Shown: positions 54,143 to 62,985, counted from the stretch's first letter. The stretch is DNA of 64,000 bases from Saprospiraceae bacterium (GCA_016716185.1 JADJWV010000002.1:2394501-2458500); one strand, 5' to 3'. Program-made: numbers and translations. Notes: generated from the sequence alone by a model not told the origin.

Positions 54143-54847
54143 TCAATATTGACAGCCAGAATTTACCGGGCATAAAACATCGGCATTTTTCAGCAGCGAT
54201 GATGAAGTACATGGATTTGGAGGAGGGCATAATCCTGCATGATTTAATCCGGAGAAAGCCCTTACCGTGTTGTTGATCCCAAACAAACTGTTGAGAAAGT
54301 CGGTTTCAGACATGTTATCCGGCTTAAACAAAGATTTTGGGGCATTGCCGGGACCATTTGGATTCACTTCGAAAAGATCCGGATCAAAATCAATATCCTC
54401 TCCATTCGCATTCTTAAACGTTGGAACCAGCATGATGGAAAGATGATTTCTTTGGTTGTAGGGAATGGAATCGCTGTAATCAGAAGTACCAACTTCAGGA
54501 TAAACAATGGGATACATTCTTAATCCTGTAAACTCTACGTTGAGATTGTTTTCTTTGACCTGGTCCTCAATAGCTGAAATAAAATCTTTCACTTTTTGCA
54601 GGTCCATTGTAAAATAGCGGCTGTCTTCAAAATTGGCTCCATACTGGCCCGGATTGGTACCTGAATATGTATTGTTGATAATTTGCTGTCGCTGATCCCT
54701 GTACTTGGCGACCATTCTCACCATGTCCTGATAAGGTATTTTTTCAAATGGAGCCTGGGCCTGTGCCATGGCAACATCGGAACTTAAAAAACTTACAAGT
54801 AAAATAACCCATGAGGAAAAAGTAAAATTTGAAATGCCCACTTTCAT
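54143..54847 (-). CDS. Secreted protein of unknown function, first gene of the two-component operon
   Basis: 234 residues from ATG 54847; a TTG start seven codons upstream is possible. Signal peptide to about 29 (DVAMAQ). The mature part has FEKIPYQDMVRMVAKYRDQR, a helix with DLQKVKDFISAIEDQVKENN and a strand region ending FTGLRMYPIVYPEVG. Its Cys/Pro-rich end has NHAGLCPPPNPCTSS and CPVNSGCQY. No family is recognised. Position suggests it may be a ligand or accessory of the membrane sensor encoded next, but nothing in the sequence proves it. Confidence 0.7.
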   Translation of the reverse strand: MKVGISNFTFSSWVILLVSFLSSDVAMAQAQAPFEKIPYQDMVRMVAKYRDQRQQIINNTYSGTNPGQYGANFEDSRYFTMDLQKVKDFISAIEDQVKENNLNVEFTGLRMYPIVYPEVGTSDYSDSIPYNQRNHLSIMLVPTFKNANGEDIDFDPDLFEVNPNGPGNAPKSLFKPDNMSETDFLNSLFGINNTVRAFSGLNHAGLCPPPNPCTSSSLLKNADVLCPVNSGCQY

Positions 54848-54985
54848 AGCTTCAATAATTTTTACCAAAAGTAGTCAAAAGTGAGAAAAATAAAAAACAT
54901 GACATTTTATTATTATTTATAAAGTATTCTTTAACAGATGTGTACGTATATGAAAAACAGTGTTTTTCCTGTTAAAAAGGGTGTT

Positions 54986-55006
54986 TTTCCTGTGCGGCAC
55001 AGGAAA
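54986..55006. other. 21-bp palindrome
   Basis: TTTCCTGTGC, central G, GCACAGGAAA: ten perfect pairs. A related GTGTTTTTCCTG sequence precedes it at 54959 and another occurs at 52009. It lies just before the heptamer array; possible operator or hairpin, function unknown. Confidence 0.5.
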
Positions 55007-55023
55007 TACACGGGGGAAGAGGA

Positions 55024-55373
55024 AGTGGGCAGTCTTCAGTTGGCAGTTTGCAGTCCTCAGTGGGCAGTGGGCAGTCTTCAGTTGGCAGTTGGCAATGGGC
55101 AGTTTGCAGTGGGTATTCCTCAGTGGGCAGTCCTCAGTGGGCAGTGGGGAGTGGGCAGTCTTCAGTGGGCAGTTTGCAGTTGGCAGTGGGATGTTGGCAG
55201 TCTTCAGTGGGCAGTTGGCAGTGGGAAGTGGGCAGTCTTCAGTTGGCAGTGGGCAGTCCTCAGTGGGCAGTGGGCAGTGGGCAGTGGGGAGTGGGCAGTC
55301 TTCAGTTGGCAGTTTGCAGTTGGCAGTTTGCAGTGGGCTGTGGGCTGTGGGCTGTGGGCTGTGGGCTGTGGGC
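55024..55373. repeat. Array of 50 contiguous heptamers (AGT + variable tetramer)
   Basis: 350 bp divide exactly into 50 heptamers with no indel. Main units are AGTGGGC, AGTCTTC, AGTTGGC, AGTTTGC and AGTCCTC; the last five are TGTGGGC. All three plus frames stay open because seven is prime to three and no unit or junction makes a stop; each frame reads a seven-residue Trp/Ser/Val-rich repeat. No signal, start context or family supports coding. GGG tracts at regular 4-nt spacing give G-quadruplex potential. It occupies most of the 54848-55437 gap. Confidence 0.95.
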
Positions 55374-55437
55374 AGGGTAGATTTGGACTAAATTCTTGAT
55401 TTCACCCCAGCACCCACACTCTCTCATGCCGGATTCG

Positions 55438-55522
55438 CGGAGGAAGAGGGATTCGAACCCCCGGACCTGTTACAGTCAACGGTTTTCAAGACCGCCGCAT
55501 TAAACCGCTCTGCCATTCCTCC
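55438..55522 (-). tRNA. tRNA-Ser(TGA)
   Basis: Minus strand. An 85-nt cloverleaf with acceptor GGAGGAA/TTCCTCC, anticodon loop CTTGAAA (anticodon TGA), a long variable arm (TTGACTGTAACAGG region) and the T-loop GGTTCGAATCC. The 3' CCA is not encoded. It reads UCN serine codons. Confidence 0.96.
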
Positions 55523-55547
55523 TGAGCGCCTTTTGCGTTTTGCGTTG

Positions 55548-55555
55548 CAAATATA
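55548..55555 (-). promoter_or_regulatory. -7 box of tRNA-Ser
   Basis: The minus strand reads TATATTTG, an exact match, 26 bp before the mature tRNA 5' end. Confidence 0.6.
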
Positions 55556-55673
55556 CAAGGATAATTCCAAGTGGATTAAGTTATGGGCCCCGATAAATTG
55601 AGATTGTTGGCTCGGCCGGATTGATGCCTCTATCTGTTTGATTTTCATTATGAAATTTAACGACGGGAATTAT

Positions 55674-55681
55674 TAAATTTG
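55674..55681 (+). promoter_or_regulatory. -7 box of the 55708 lipoprotein gene
   Basis: TAAATTTG, an exact -7 match, 26 bp before ATG 55708. Confidence 0.45.
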
Positions 55682-55707
55682 ATGCAGAATCAATCAACTT
55701 CTTGTTT

Positions 55708-56469
55708 ATGAATAAGTTAGTATTTATTGCCTTCGTTTTTTCGATTTCATTATTCCAGTGCAAACCGAAAGAAAATACCAATGCCGAACCAATGACCGCA
55801 GAGATCAGTCTTGAACCTTTGGGATCCTCTGTAGAGTTTCCGGATGCAGGCATTGCATCCATGGATTATCAAAAAGGACAATTTACCTATCAGATCACGG
55901 GAGATTACAAATTAGGGGAGCAAACATCGGACGCAGCCCAAAAAATGTGTGCCAATTCAGCTCAGGGTCAGCATATTCATCTGATCGTCGATGATCGTCC
56001 CTATGAGGCAAAATACGACAGTTCGTTTCATTATCTTGTTCCGGATGGAGAGCATTACCTGCTTTCTTTTTTATCGAGGTCTTATCACGAAAGCATTAAA
56101 ACAACACAGGCCTCTACATTGGTGAAAGCACAAATTCAGGACAGTTCCTTTAAAAAAGTTGAGCCGGTAACCAAGCCCATGCTTTTTTATTCGCGGCCAA
56201 AAGGAAGTTATGCTGGAGCCGATGCCAAAAATATTATGCTGGATTTTTATCTCGCGAATTGCACACTTGGCGAATCTTTCAAAGTAAAAGCGGAAATTTC
56301 GGGTAAAGAATTTATAATAGACCAATGGCAAGCTTATGTGTTAAAAAATTTACCGATGGGTGAGCATACCCTCACTCTTACTTTGATCGATGCGTCCGGA
56401 AGCCCTGTTCAAACTCCATTAAATCCGGTAAGCAGAAAATTTGTATTGCAAGCTGAACCGGGTAAGTAA
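55708..56469 (+). CDS. Lipoprotein with GQHIHLIVDD-type domain
   Basis: 253 residues from ATG 55708 (MNKLVFIAF). Lipobox SLFQC (Cys about 18). The central domain contains GQHIHLIVDDRPYEAKYDSS and HYLVPDGEHYLLSFLSRSYHES, a His-rich beta-sandwich. A second beta-rich region follows (PMLFYSRPKGSYAG, LDFYLANCTLGESFKVKAEI). Similar Bacteroidota proteins are sometimes labelled phosphopeptide-binding or DUF4399-like, but the function is not established. It stands alone between two tRNA genes. Confidence 0.75.
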   Translation: MNKLVFIAFVFSISLFQCKPKENTNAEPMTAEISLEPLGSSVEFPDAGIASMDYQKGQFTYQITGDYKLGEQTSDAAQKMCANSAQGQHIHLIVDDRPYEAKYDSSFHYLVPDGEHYLLSFLSRSYHESIKTTQASTLVKAQIQDSSFKKVEPVTKPMLFYSRPKGSYAGADAKNIMLDFYLANCTLGESFKVKAEISGKEFIIDQWQAYVLKNLPMGEHTLTLTLIDASGSPVQTPLNPVSRKFVLQAEPGK

Positions 56470-56477
56470 TTCAGGTT

Positions 56478-56508
56478 TTTGCACGACTCTGAATTTATCC
56501 TATATTTG
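56478..56508 (+). promoter_or_regulatory. Full Bacteroidota promoter of tRNA-His
   Basis: -33 TTG at 56478-56480, a 20-bp spacer, and -7 TATATTTG at 56501-56508; the tRNA starts 20 bp later. It is the clearest two-box promoter in the window. Confidence 0.7.
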
Positions 56509-56528
56509 CAGCCCATTCTAACGGAGAT

Positions 56529-56603
56529 GGTGGCTATAGCTCAGCTGGTTAGAGCATCGGATTGTGGTTCCGAGGGTCGTGGGTTCGAGTCCCATTAGCC
56601 ACC
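56529..56603 (+). tRNA. tRNA-His(GTG)
   Basis: A cloverleaf with the extra 5' G(-1) paired to C73 that marks tRNA-His, acceptor GTGGCTA/TAGCCAC, anticodon loop TTGTGGT (GTG) and the T-arm GTGGGTTCGAGTCCCAT. The 3' CCA is not encoded. Confidence 0.97.
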
Positions 56604-56662
56604 CTAAATTTTGTTCCCCTTTATATTTTATTTTTAACTTTTTTGTGTCCGGGTCTTTTCAT

Positions 56663-59476
56663 TCACAAGCTGAGCCATTTCACAATAATTGTTCCATTTT
56701 CTTTTCGAAGTCTGATCAGGTAAATACCCCGGACAGGCTCGGGAAAGTAAATCCATTGATTCGCTACATGCTGTCCTCTGGCGAATGGCTTGGCTTCCAG
56801 GCTCAGTATTTCCCAATCAAATTTCCAGTCTTCATGTCCAGTGATTTTAAATGCATTTCCGTACACCAAAAATTCCAAGTGCTCAGCTCCGGGATTGGAA
56901 GCATCTACCGGGCGATAGATCACTGGAATTTCAATACGTTCGCTTGAACAATTTACACCGGGCTTTCTGATGACCCAATCGTAGAAATAATAGTAATAAC
57001 TGTCTCCATTGCTTGAGGTCAGCAAACGGACTTTATCCTGGATAAAAAACGGATAATAAAATCCTTTATCGCTTCTTTGCAGTCTTGGACTGTTCTCGTT
57101 CCACAATTTCTGATTTTGTTCGAGATTCGTGGTCAGGGTATAAGACTTTTCACTTTTTGGTATTTCAAATCCCAAGTAAACCTGATTTTTTCCATTGTTC
57201 AATTCCACATCTTTCTTTGCGATGCGTTCTCCCAGATCATTTAAAAGATCGATCGTACGCTGTCCGGGGAAATCTGTAAATAATGTTATTGAATCCAAAA
57301 TGAGATCATCATACACATTAAAGATCATTTGCGCATTCAGGAAGGGTGCATGATAAGCTGACGATTGGTACTCCGGTTGCGAGAGACCGCCATGCACAAA
57401 CGGATAAGAAAAAGAAGATACGTTCTCAGCCCAAAAACTGCGATCGGAATCAATGCTGTCTGTTTCAAAATTTTTTCCAACAAACTCTGGAACGAGATCC
57501 GTCTGGTTTTTATACCAGTAAGTTGAATCTGAATCCGAAGTAAGAAAAGCCGGCCTTTTGAATAACAAAGTATCGGATTTGATTTTCGGAGGTTTCACCG
57601 TTTCTGCGACCACCAAATTCAAAGTATCCGTATAGCTATCCTCACATAATCCTTTGACTTTTGCAAAATATTTACCGGTCTGTTTAACAAGGATCACAGA
57701 ATCTTTGCGCGAATCTGACCAGATCAGTTCTGCATTTGGAATGACGCTAAGTTCAAGCTGATCCCCCTGACACAAGACCTTATCATACCGGTGACTCAAC
57801 ATAAAGTTCTGCCCTGGATTATTGATAAATGAAACAGGCCTGGAAGTGACTAAACAGTTGGCTGCGTTGTAGCCCTGATAATAATAAACACCTTCGCCCT
57901 TAATGTTCAATGAATCTGATCGGATCCCTGTATTCCATACTAAATCTCTAAGCTGATCAGAAGTATTGATCACTGTATCGATCTGATCGCAAAAATAAAC
58001 GACCTGATATGCTTGTTTTGGTACACCCATTTCTGTGAGACATCTTCCCTCTTCAACAAGATATTGCAGATCGGCCGCGAAAGAAAAGTGCTTATCGATA
58101 ATTCCCGAAGGCCAGTAGAAAATGACGCTGTCTATTTTTTCAAATGCATCCAGACCAAAATGCACATTAAGAGAATTCTGTACACCAAAGGCTTCGCCTG
58201 CATGAAGTTCCCGCGATTGCATCCTTCCATCCGTATACACCACTACACGGGTCCCTACCCCATTCGGGTTTGAAACTTTGCCTTTCAATGTAAATTTGAC
58301 AAAATGATTTGCATTGCCGGGATTCAACCACAATTGATCTTTTTGATTGTTGGGAGTATTCAATAAATCAGCATGAGAAACACATACATCCATAAATCCA
58401 TCGGAGTTAAAATCTCCATAGGCACAAGAACTGAAATTCGCATCCTGAAGCAGTGTATGCTTTTTTGAAAAATGCATGTTTCCGTCATTCAACCACAATT
58501 CAGATGCATTTCCGGTAACTAAAAGGTCGAGATCACCATCGTTGTCGAAATCTGCCGGGATCGCCTGAATAATGATGGCTGCAGAAGTAAAACCGGAAGT
58601 CGCCGTAATTTCTTCAAATTGACGATCGGATTTTTGCCTGAACAATCTGCAGGGAGTATAGTGGTTAACTACAAAACAATCTTTCAATCCATCGTTATCA
58701 AAATCTTCAAACAAACTCACCCAGCTTTGGTCGCCGACATCCAAACCATACAGTTCTGCAGCAGATGTCCATTGTCCCTGATCGTGGACCCACAACTGAT
58801 TTAATCTACGTGGATCAAGAGTATCCTCGACACCCGGCCTGCATTTGGATATGTATAAATCCGGATCGCCATCATTTTCAAGGTCTGTCCAGATACACCC
58901 ATAATTTCCTGCATCCAAAGCAGGATCTGCAAAACCCATTGAAATAAATGCGGTATCAAGTCGAAGATTGCCAACACCATCGTTCAAATAAATTCTGTTG
59001 ATTTCATTGTCATCGCACAACGTATAATCCAACCAACCATCCTGATTTACATCGTATACAACTGCGGCTTGAGAAAACATATAGGTATCATCAACCAGAG
59101 ATCTTTCAAATCCGTTTGATTCCTGATAGAGTATGTGCACCTGACTTCTTTCTCCGCTGATCACGATATCATTGTAACCATTCCTGTCGATATCTGCAAC
59201 ATTCACCGACCATGCAGGAAACGTATTGTGGTAATCGAGCGATTTCCATAAGAATTCTGCAGCTCCGTATTGAATCCCAATCCACAAATGTTTGGTCTGA
59301 TCCAACACAATCAGATCATCCAGGCCATCGCCATTGATATCGGCTGTGGCCAATGGAATTCCGCTAAAAAAGGTTTTATGAGATAAGTTCGGAGACCAGT
59401 TTGACTGTGCCCAGCCAACCTGTAACCCAAAGCAAAGAAACAACAACAGTAAAAGGCGGGTGTTACCTTTGTACAT
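56663..59476 (-). CDS. FG-GAP/VCBS-repeat T9SS protein with ASPIC/UnbV domain
   Basis: 937 residues. Signal peptide to about 23 (LQVGWAQ). A propeller of FG-GAP/VCBS blades follows with calcium loops (DINGDGLDDLIVLD, DIDRNGYNDIVIS, DVNQDGWLDYTLC). Next is an ASPIC/UnbV domain (about 400-465: NPNGVGTRVVVYTDG, SRELHAGEAFG, DSVIFYWPSG). Ig-like domains follow, then a tail typical of T9SS cargo (VYGNAFKITG ... VRGIYLIRLRKENGTIIVKW). It is the secreted counterpart of the lipoprotein at 38745: same propeller/UnbV core, different attachment. No enzymatic role is known. Divergent from the methyltransferase. Confidence 0.87.
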   Translation of the reverse strand: MYKGNTRLLLLLFLCFGLQVGWAQSNWSPNLSHKTFFSGIPLATADINGDGLDDLIVLDQTKHLWIGIQYGAAEFLWKSLDYHNTFPAWSVNVADIDRNGYNDIVISGERSQVHILYQESNGFERSLVDDTYMFSQAAVVYDVNQDGWLDYTLCDDNEINRIYLNDGVGNLRLDTAFISMGFADPALDAGNYGCIWTDLENDGDPDLYISKCRPGVEDTLDPRRLNQLWVHDQGQWTSAAELYGLDVGDQSWVSLFEDFDNDGLKDCFVVNHYTPCRLFRQKSDRQFEEITATSGFTSAAIIIQAIPADFDNDGDLDLLVTGNASELWLNDGNMHFSKKHTLLQDANFSSCAYGDFNSDGFMDVCVSHADLLNTPNNQKDQLWLNPGNANHFVKFTLKGKVSNPNGVGTRVVVYTDGRMQSRELHAGEAFGVQNSLNVHFGLDAFEKIDSVIFYWPSGIIDKHFSFAADLQYLVEEGRCLTEMGVPKQAYQVVYFCDQIDTVINTSDQLRDLVWNTGIRSDSLNIKGEGVYYYQGYNAANCLVTSRPVSFINNPGQNFMLSHRYDKVLCQGDQLELSVIPNAELIWSDSRKDSVILVKQTGKYFAKVKGLCEDSYTDTLNLVVAETVKPPKIKSDTLLFKRPAFLTSDSDSTYWYKNQTDLVPEFVGKNFETDSIDSDRSFWAENVSSFSYPFVHGGLSQPEYQSSAYHAPFLNAQMIFNVYDDLILDSITLFTDFPGQRTIDLLNDLGERIAKKDVELNNGKNQVYLGFEIPKSEKSYTLTTNLEQNQKLWNENSPRLQRSDKGFYYPFFIQDKVRLLTSSNGDSYYYYFYDWVIRKPGVNCSSERIEIPVIYRPVDASNPGAEHLEFLVYGNAFKITGHEDWKFDWEILSLEAKPFARGQHVANQWIYFPEPVRGIYLIRLRKENGTIIVKWLSL
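59464..59471 (+). promoter_or_regulatory. -7 box of the methyltransferase gene, inside the start of the opposite gene
   Basis: TACCTTTG on the plus strand, an exact match, 48 bp before ATG 59520. It overlaps codons 2-5 of the FG-GAP gene on the minus strand. Confidence 0.45.
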
Positions 59477-59491
59477 ATATGATAATTTTTA

Positions 59492-59499
59492 CAAATATA
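59492..59499 (-). promoter_or_regulatory. -7 box of the FG-GAP T9SS gene
   Basis: The minus strand reads TATATTTG, an exact match, 15 bp before the start at 59476. The two divergent promoters therefore overlap each other. Confidence 0.5.
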
Positions 59500-59519
59500 A
59501 TTATAACGCAGTAAAATTC

Positions 59520-60332
59520 ATGAGGTTAAAGATATTACTTGAGCGGTTGCCTGTATTTTTAAGATTTTACCTCCGTGCGCAAACTATTTATCAAATACAT
59601 GCTCCTTATCTAAGCAATTTTATTCTAACTGCTTTTGACACAAATCGGTTGTTTTACGATTTCAGAATCATTGAACACTACCGGAGAACGCTATTATTAA
59701 ATCAAAACCTTATACCCCAAAACACACATGGCGATCTTCATGGCCAAACCGGAAATAAAATAGCTCAACTCGCAAAAAAATCTACCGGAAGCCAGGATTA
59801 CTATGAATGTCTTTACCGGATATGCAGTTTCTTCAAGCCAAAAAAAATACTCGAACTTGGATCTTGCCTCGGATTGAGCGGTTTGACTCTTGCATTGGGC
59901 AATCGCGAAGCAGAAATAACAACTGTTGAAGGGAATGCTTTTCTTGCTAACTTTTGCAGAGAAACTTTTGAAACGACCCTGCCCGGAAAAATTAATGTGA
60001 TTAACTCTTCGTTTGCTGAATTTCTTAAAAATAATCCTCGCGGTGGATTCGATATGGTTTTGATTGATGGAGATCATTCTTACAAGCCAACTTTAGAATA
60101 TGTAAAATCTATCTTTCATTCCACTGCTGATAATGCCGTCATCATCATAGACGATATTCATTGGTCACCTGACATGTTCAAGGCGTGGAATGAAATCATC
60201 AATTGGCCAGAAATTCATTGCAGTCTTGAAACATACAGATTGGGTTTCCTGTTTAAATCGACTCGGGTCACAAAAGGTAATTTCAGTTACATCCCCTACC
60301 CTTTTAAACCCTGGGGAATTGGACTTGTATAG
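59520..60332 (+). CDS. Class I SAM-dependent methyltransferase
   Basis: 270 residues from ATG 59520 (MRLKILLERLP); 20 further codons upstream overlap the divergent gene and are unlikely. The SAM-binding motif I is ILELGSCLGLSGLTLA (about 117-132), with an acidic ITTVEG strand after it. FDMVLIDGDHSYKPTLEY and AVIIIDDIHWSPDM are typical of the Methyltransf_24/O-methyltransferase group and supply metal-binding acidic residues. The first 80 residues are helical and basic. The substrate is unknown; it may methylate a small molecule or catechol. It ends 22 bp from the convergent AAA+ gene with no terminator between. Confidence 0.82.
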   Translation: MRLKILLERLPVFLRFYLRAQTIYQIHAPYLSNFILTAFDTNRLFYDFRIIEHYRRTLLLNQNLIPQNTHGDLHGQTGNKIAQLAKKSTGSQDYYECLYRICSFFKPKKILELGSCLGLSGLTLALGNREAEITTVEGNAFLANFCRETFETTLPGKINVINSSFAEFLKNNPRGGFDMVLIDGDHSYKPTLEYVKSIFHSTADNAVIIIDDIHWSPDMFKAWNEIINWPEIHCSLETYRLGFLFKSTRVTKGNFSYIPYPFKPWGIGLV

Positions 60333-60354
60333 TGTACTTTTCGCAGAATAAAGA

Positions 60355-62985
60355 TTATTTCATAAATCCAAGTCTTGGCCTGTTGAACACATCTCTTCTG
60401 TCTTTTCCCGGCACAAAAGATTGTACGTCTTCCAGTTCAATGCTATTTTGGCTGACTTTCATAAGTTCTGAATCATCCAGATTCGACAGTCGGATATTTT
60501 GGTATCGAATGATTTCTTCACAAATTGAACGAACCAATCTTGCATTTCCGAAAAACCGGTCTTTTGAATGAAACAAATAAGCCAGATAAGATTTGAGATG
60601 TGTTTCTGCGGCATCAGATATTTTTAGTCCGGCATCCCCAAACATTTTAAGCGCAATCAGGAAAAGTTCTTCTTCGGAATAATCTTCAAACTTCAAGATC
60701 TTATCAAAACGGCTGCTCAATCCAGGATTGGATTTCAGAAATGACTCCATCGGCTCTGTATAGCCTGCGACAAATACAAAGAATTGGCCACGCTGATCTT
60801 CCATGCGTTTCAGCAATGTCTGAATGACCTCACTGCCATAATCGGTATGCGCCTGCACCCCCCCAGCCAAAGCATAGGCCTCATCAATAAACAAGACACC
60901 GCCCATAGATTCTTCAATTTTTTCAGAAGTCTTAATGGCCGATTGGCCCAGATAACCGGCAACCAGACCCTGCCTGTCGGTTTCGACCATATGACCTCTT
61001 TCCAGGATTCCGAGTGCTTTGTAGATTTTGGCAATGATCCGGGCTACGGTGCTTTTTCCTGTTCCCGGATTTCCAAGAAATACCGTATGCAAATAATGTT
61101 GATTCAGTACTTCTTTTCCAGACTTTTTTGCGAACTGAACAATTTTTACAAGCTCCGCGATTTCCTTTTTTACATTTTCAATTCCAATCAAATGATTGAG
61201 TTCATTCATAGCACTTTCGAGCAACTCTTTATCAATAGGAATCAGAGGACGCATTTTGGAAGGTTCAAGCTGGATCTTTCTTACATCTTCGCCTGTGATC
61301 AGACTTAAAGAATCCATATCAAATTCGGCAGGTAAATTGCTGCTCATGATCCGGATTCCCAAATTGATTTTTGCTTTTTCGACAACATCAAAAACAAATC
61401 TTGCATTTCCGAAAGCGTGGTTTCTGTTCCTGTAAGCATCTAAAATAATGTGTTGCAATTCTTCTTTTGCCTCGTCGTCAAAACGCACAGCTTTTTTTGC
61501 CATGGCAAAATCAGCAATTTCGTACAGTTCCTGGGGAAGATAATCCTGAAATTCAAAAAATAATTTAATGCGTGATTTTAAGCCTGGATTGGAATCCAGA
61601 AAATATTTCATTTCCTTGGGATAACCGGCCATGATGACCGCTATATCTCCTTCTCCGTTTGACATTTCTCTAACTAAAATTTCAATGACCTCCCTTCCGA
61701 AATCTTTACTGTCGTCGTTTGTACGGGCAAGGGCATAGGCTTCATCGATGAATAAAACACCACCCCGTGCTTTTTCGATGACCTCTTTTACTTTAGGTGC
61801 TGTTTGGCCAATATATTCACCAACCAGCTCTGCGCGGTCTGCTTCATAGACATGGCCTTTACTGAGCACACCCATTTTTTTATACAGCCTTCCCATCATT
61901 TTAGCTATGGTCGTTTTTCCGGTTCCCGGATTTCCATAAAAAATTGAATGCAAAGCCAATTTTTCAATTTCGTGAATGCCCTTTTCCTCTCTTAACTGAA
62001 GAAATTTCACGTATTGGGTGTGTTCCTTCACTTTTCTTTTAATTTCCTGCAATCCTATGAGCTGATTGAGTTCATCGAGTACGGCTTCTAGGCTTTCCTC
62101 TTTTACTTCATGTCCTGGAAGTAATATGGGGTCGCTTTTATACGGCAATGTAATAGGTGGAATTCCCTCCTCAAAAGCAAACCCGACCTCAAAAGGCATT
62201 ACTGCCAAAAGGTGGTCGAGAAAAACAACTTCAACGGTATACAGACCTTCCCACCAGGATCCTTTGACATTTGAACCCCAACCAGCTGTGATGAATATTT
62301 TATCGTCTTCTTTGCGTACCGGAACTAATCGGATGACCTGACCTTTAAGTTCCCGGGATTCATTTAAAAACTTGATAAAAAGCTCACACTGCCAATTTGC
62401 CTGATTGCAATGGTTTTTCAGAATGATCTCTGCATAGACATAACGGGTTTCTTCTCCTTCAAATGTTTTTACATAATGACGTTGTTCGGAAGCAACATCT
62501 TCAAAAGGGCCTTCGTATAAGCGCAGTGATTGCAATTCCACATAAGGATTCTGAGATTCAACCTGACTGGCTCCCGGATCCTCCACATAAAAATAACGGC
62601 TGCCAACTTTTTCACCATCCATATAAGCTTCCCAGCAATAGGTACCCTTTTTCCAGAACGAACCTTCTTTTTTATTTCCCCAGCCTTCCCGGATGTGAAC
62701 GGTATGATCGAATTTAGAAATTTTTCGCTTGAAACTTAAATTGCAAACTTCTTTTTTTGTTTTGATCAGACTGAAGCATCTCAATTCAATTTCTGTCTCC
62801 CAGGATTCCCGATCAAACAATTTGTTGATAAAAGAAAGTTCAACATATATATACGCCGTTGAAAATCGGTCGAAGACCTGTCTGTATTTTTTCTTATTGT
62901 CTGCAAGCCATTCTGTGGAAGCATAGATTCTTATCTCTTTAAATTTGTATTTCCTCGTATCTCCGATTTTAATAATTTCTTCCAT
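60355..62985 (-). CDS. Double AAA+ ATPase (CbbX/SpoVK-like) with tandem N-terminal beta modules
   Basis: 876 residues. The first 280 are two similar beta-sandwich-like modules (each with REGWGNKKEGSFWKKGTY or TAGWGSNVKGSWWEGLYT and a YVYAEI/AYIYVEL strand). Two CbxX-type AAA+ domains follow: Walker A YGNPGTGKTT (about 345) and LGNPGTGKST (about 635), Walker B GGVLFIDEAYALA (about 407 and 693), with arginine-finger and sensor regions NARFVFD and NARLVRS. Both ATP sites look intact. No signal peptide; cytoplasmic. The target that it remodels is not indicated by its neighbours. Confidence 0.88.
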   Translation of the reverse strand: MEEIIKIGDTRKYKFKEIRIYASTEWLADNKKKYRQVFDRFSTAYIYVELSFINKLFDRESWETEIELRCFSLIKTKKEVCNLSFKRKISKFDHTVHIREGWGNKKEGSFWKKGTYCWEAYMDGEKVGSRYFYVEDPGASQVESQNPYVELQSLRLYEGPFEDVASEQRHYVKTFEGEETRYVYAEIILKNHCNQANWQCELFIKFLNESRELKGQVIRLVPVRKEDDKIFITAGWGSNVKGSWWEGLYTVEVVFLDHLLAVMPFEVGFAFEEGIPPITLPYKSDPILLPGHEVKEESLEAVLDELNQLIGLQEIKRKVKEHTQYVKFLQLREEKGIHEIEKLALHSIFYGNPGTGKTTIAKMMGRLYKKMGVLSKGHVYEADRAELVGEYIGQTAPKVKEVIEKARGGVLFIDEAYALARTNDDSKDFGREVIEILVREMSNGEGDIAVIMAGYPKEMKYFLDSNPGLKSRIKLFFEFQDYLPQELYEIADFAMAKKAVRFDDEAKEELQHIILDAYRNRNHAFGNARFVFDVVEKAKINLGIRIMSSNLPAEFDMDSLSLITGEDVRKIQLEPSKMRPLIPIDKELLESAMNELNHLIGIENVKKEIAELVKIVQFAKKSGKEVLNQHYLHTVFLGNPGTGKSTVARIIAKIYKALGILERGHMVETDRQGLVAGYLGQSAIKTSEKIEESMGGVLFIDEAYALAGGVQAHTDYGSEVIQTLLKRMEDQRGQFFVFVAGYTEPMESFLKSNPGLSSRFDKILKFEDYSEEELFLIALKMFGDAGLKISDAAETHLKSYLAYLFHSKDRFFGNARLVRSICEEIIRYQNIRLSNLDDSELMKVSQNSIELEDVQSFVPGKDRRDVFNRPRLGFMK

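Noticed and set aside
54938..55399. Three overlapping plus-strand open frames (110-153 codons) in the heptamer array
   Set aside because: They exist only because 7-bp units without stops keep every frame open; no signal, conserved start or family match.
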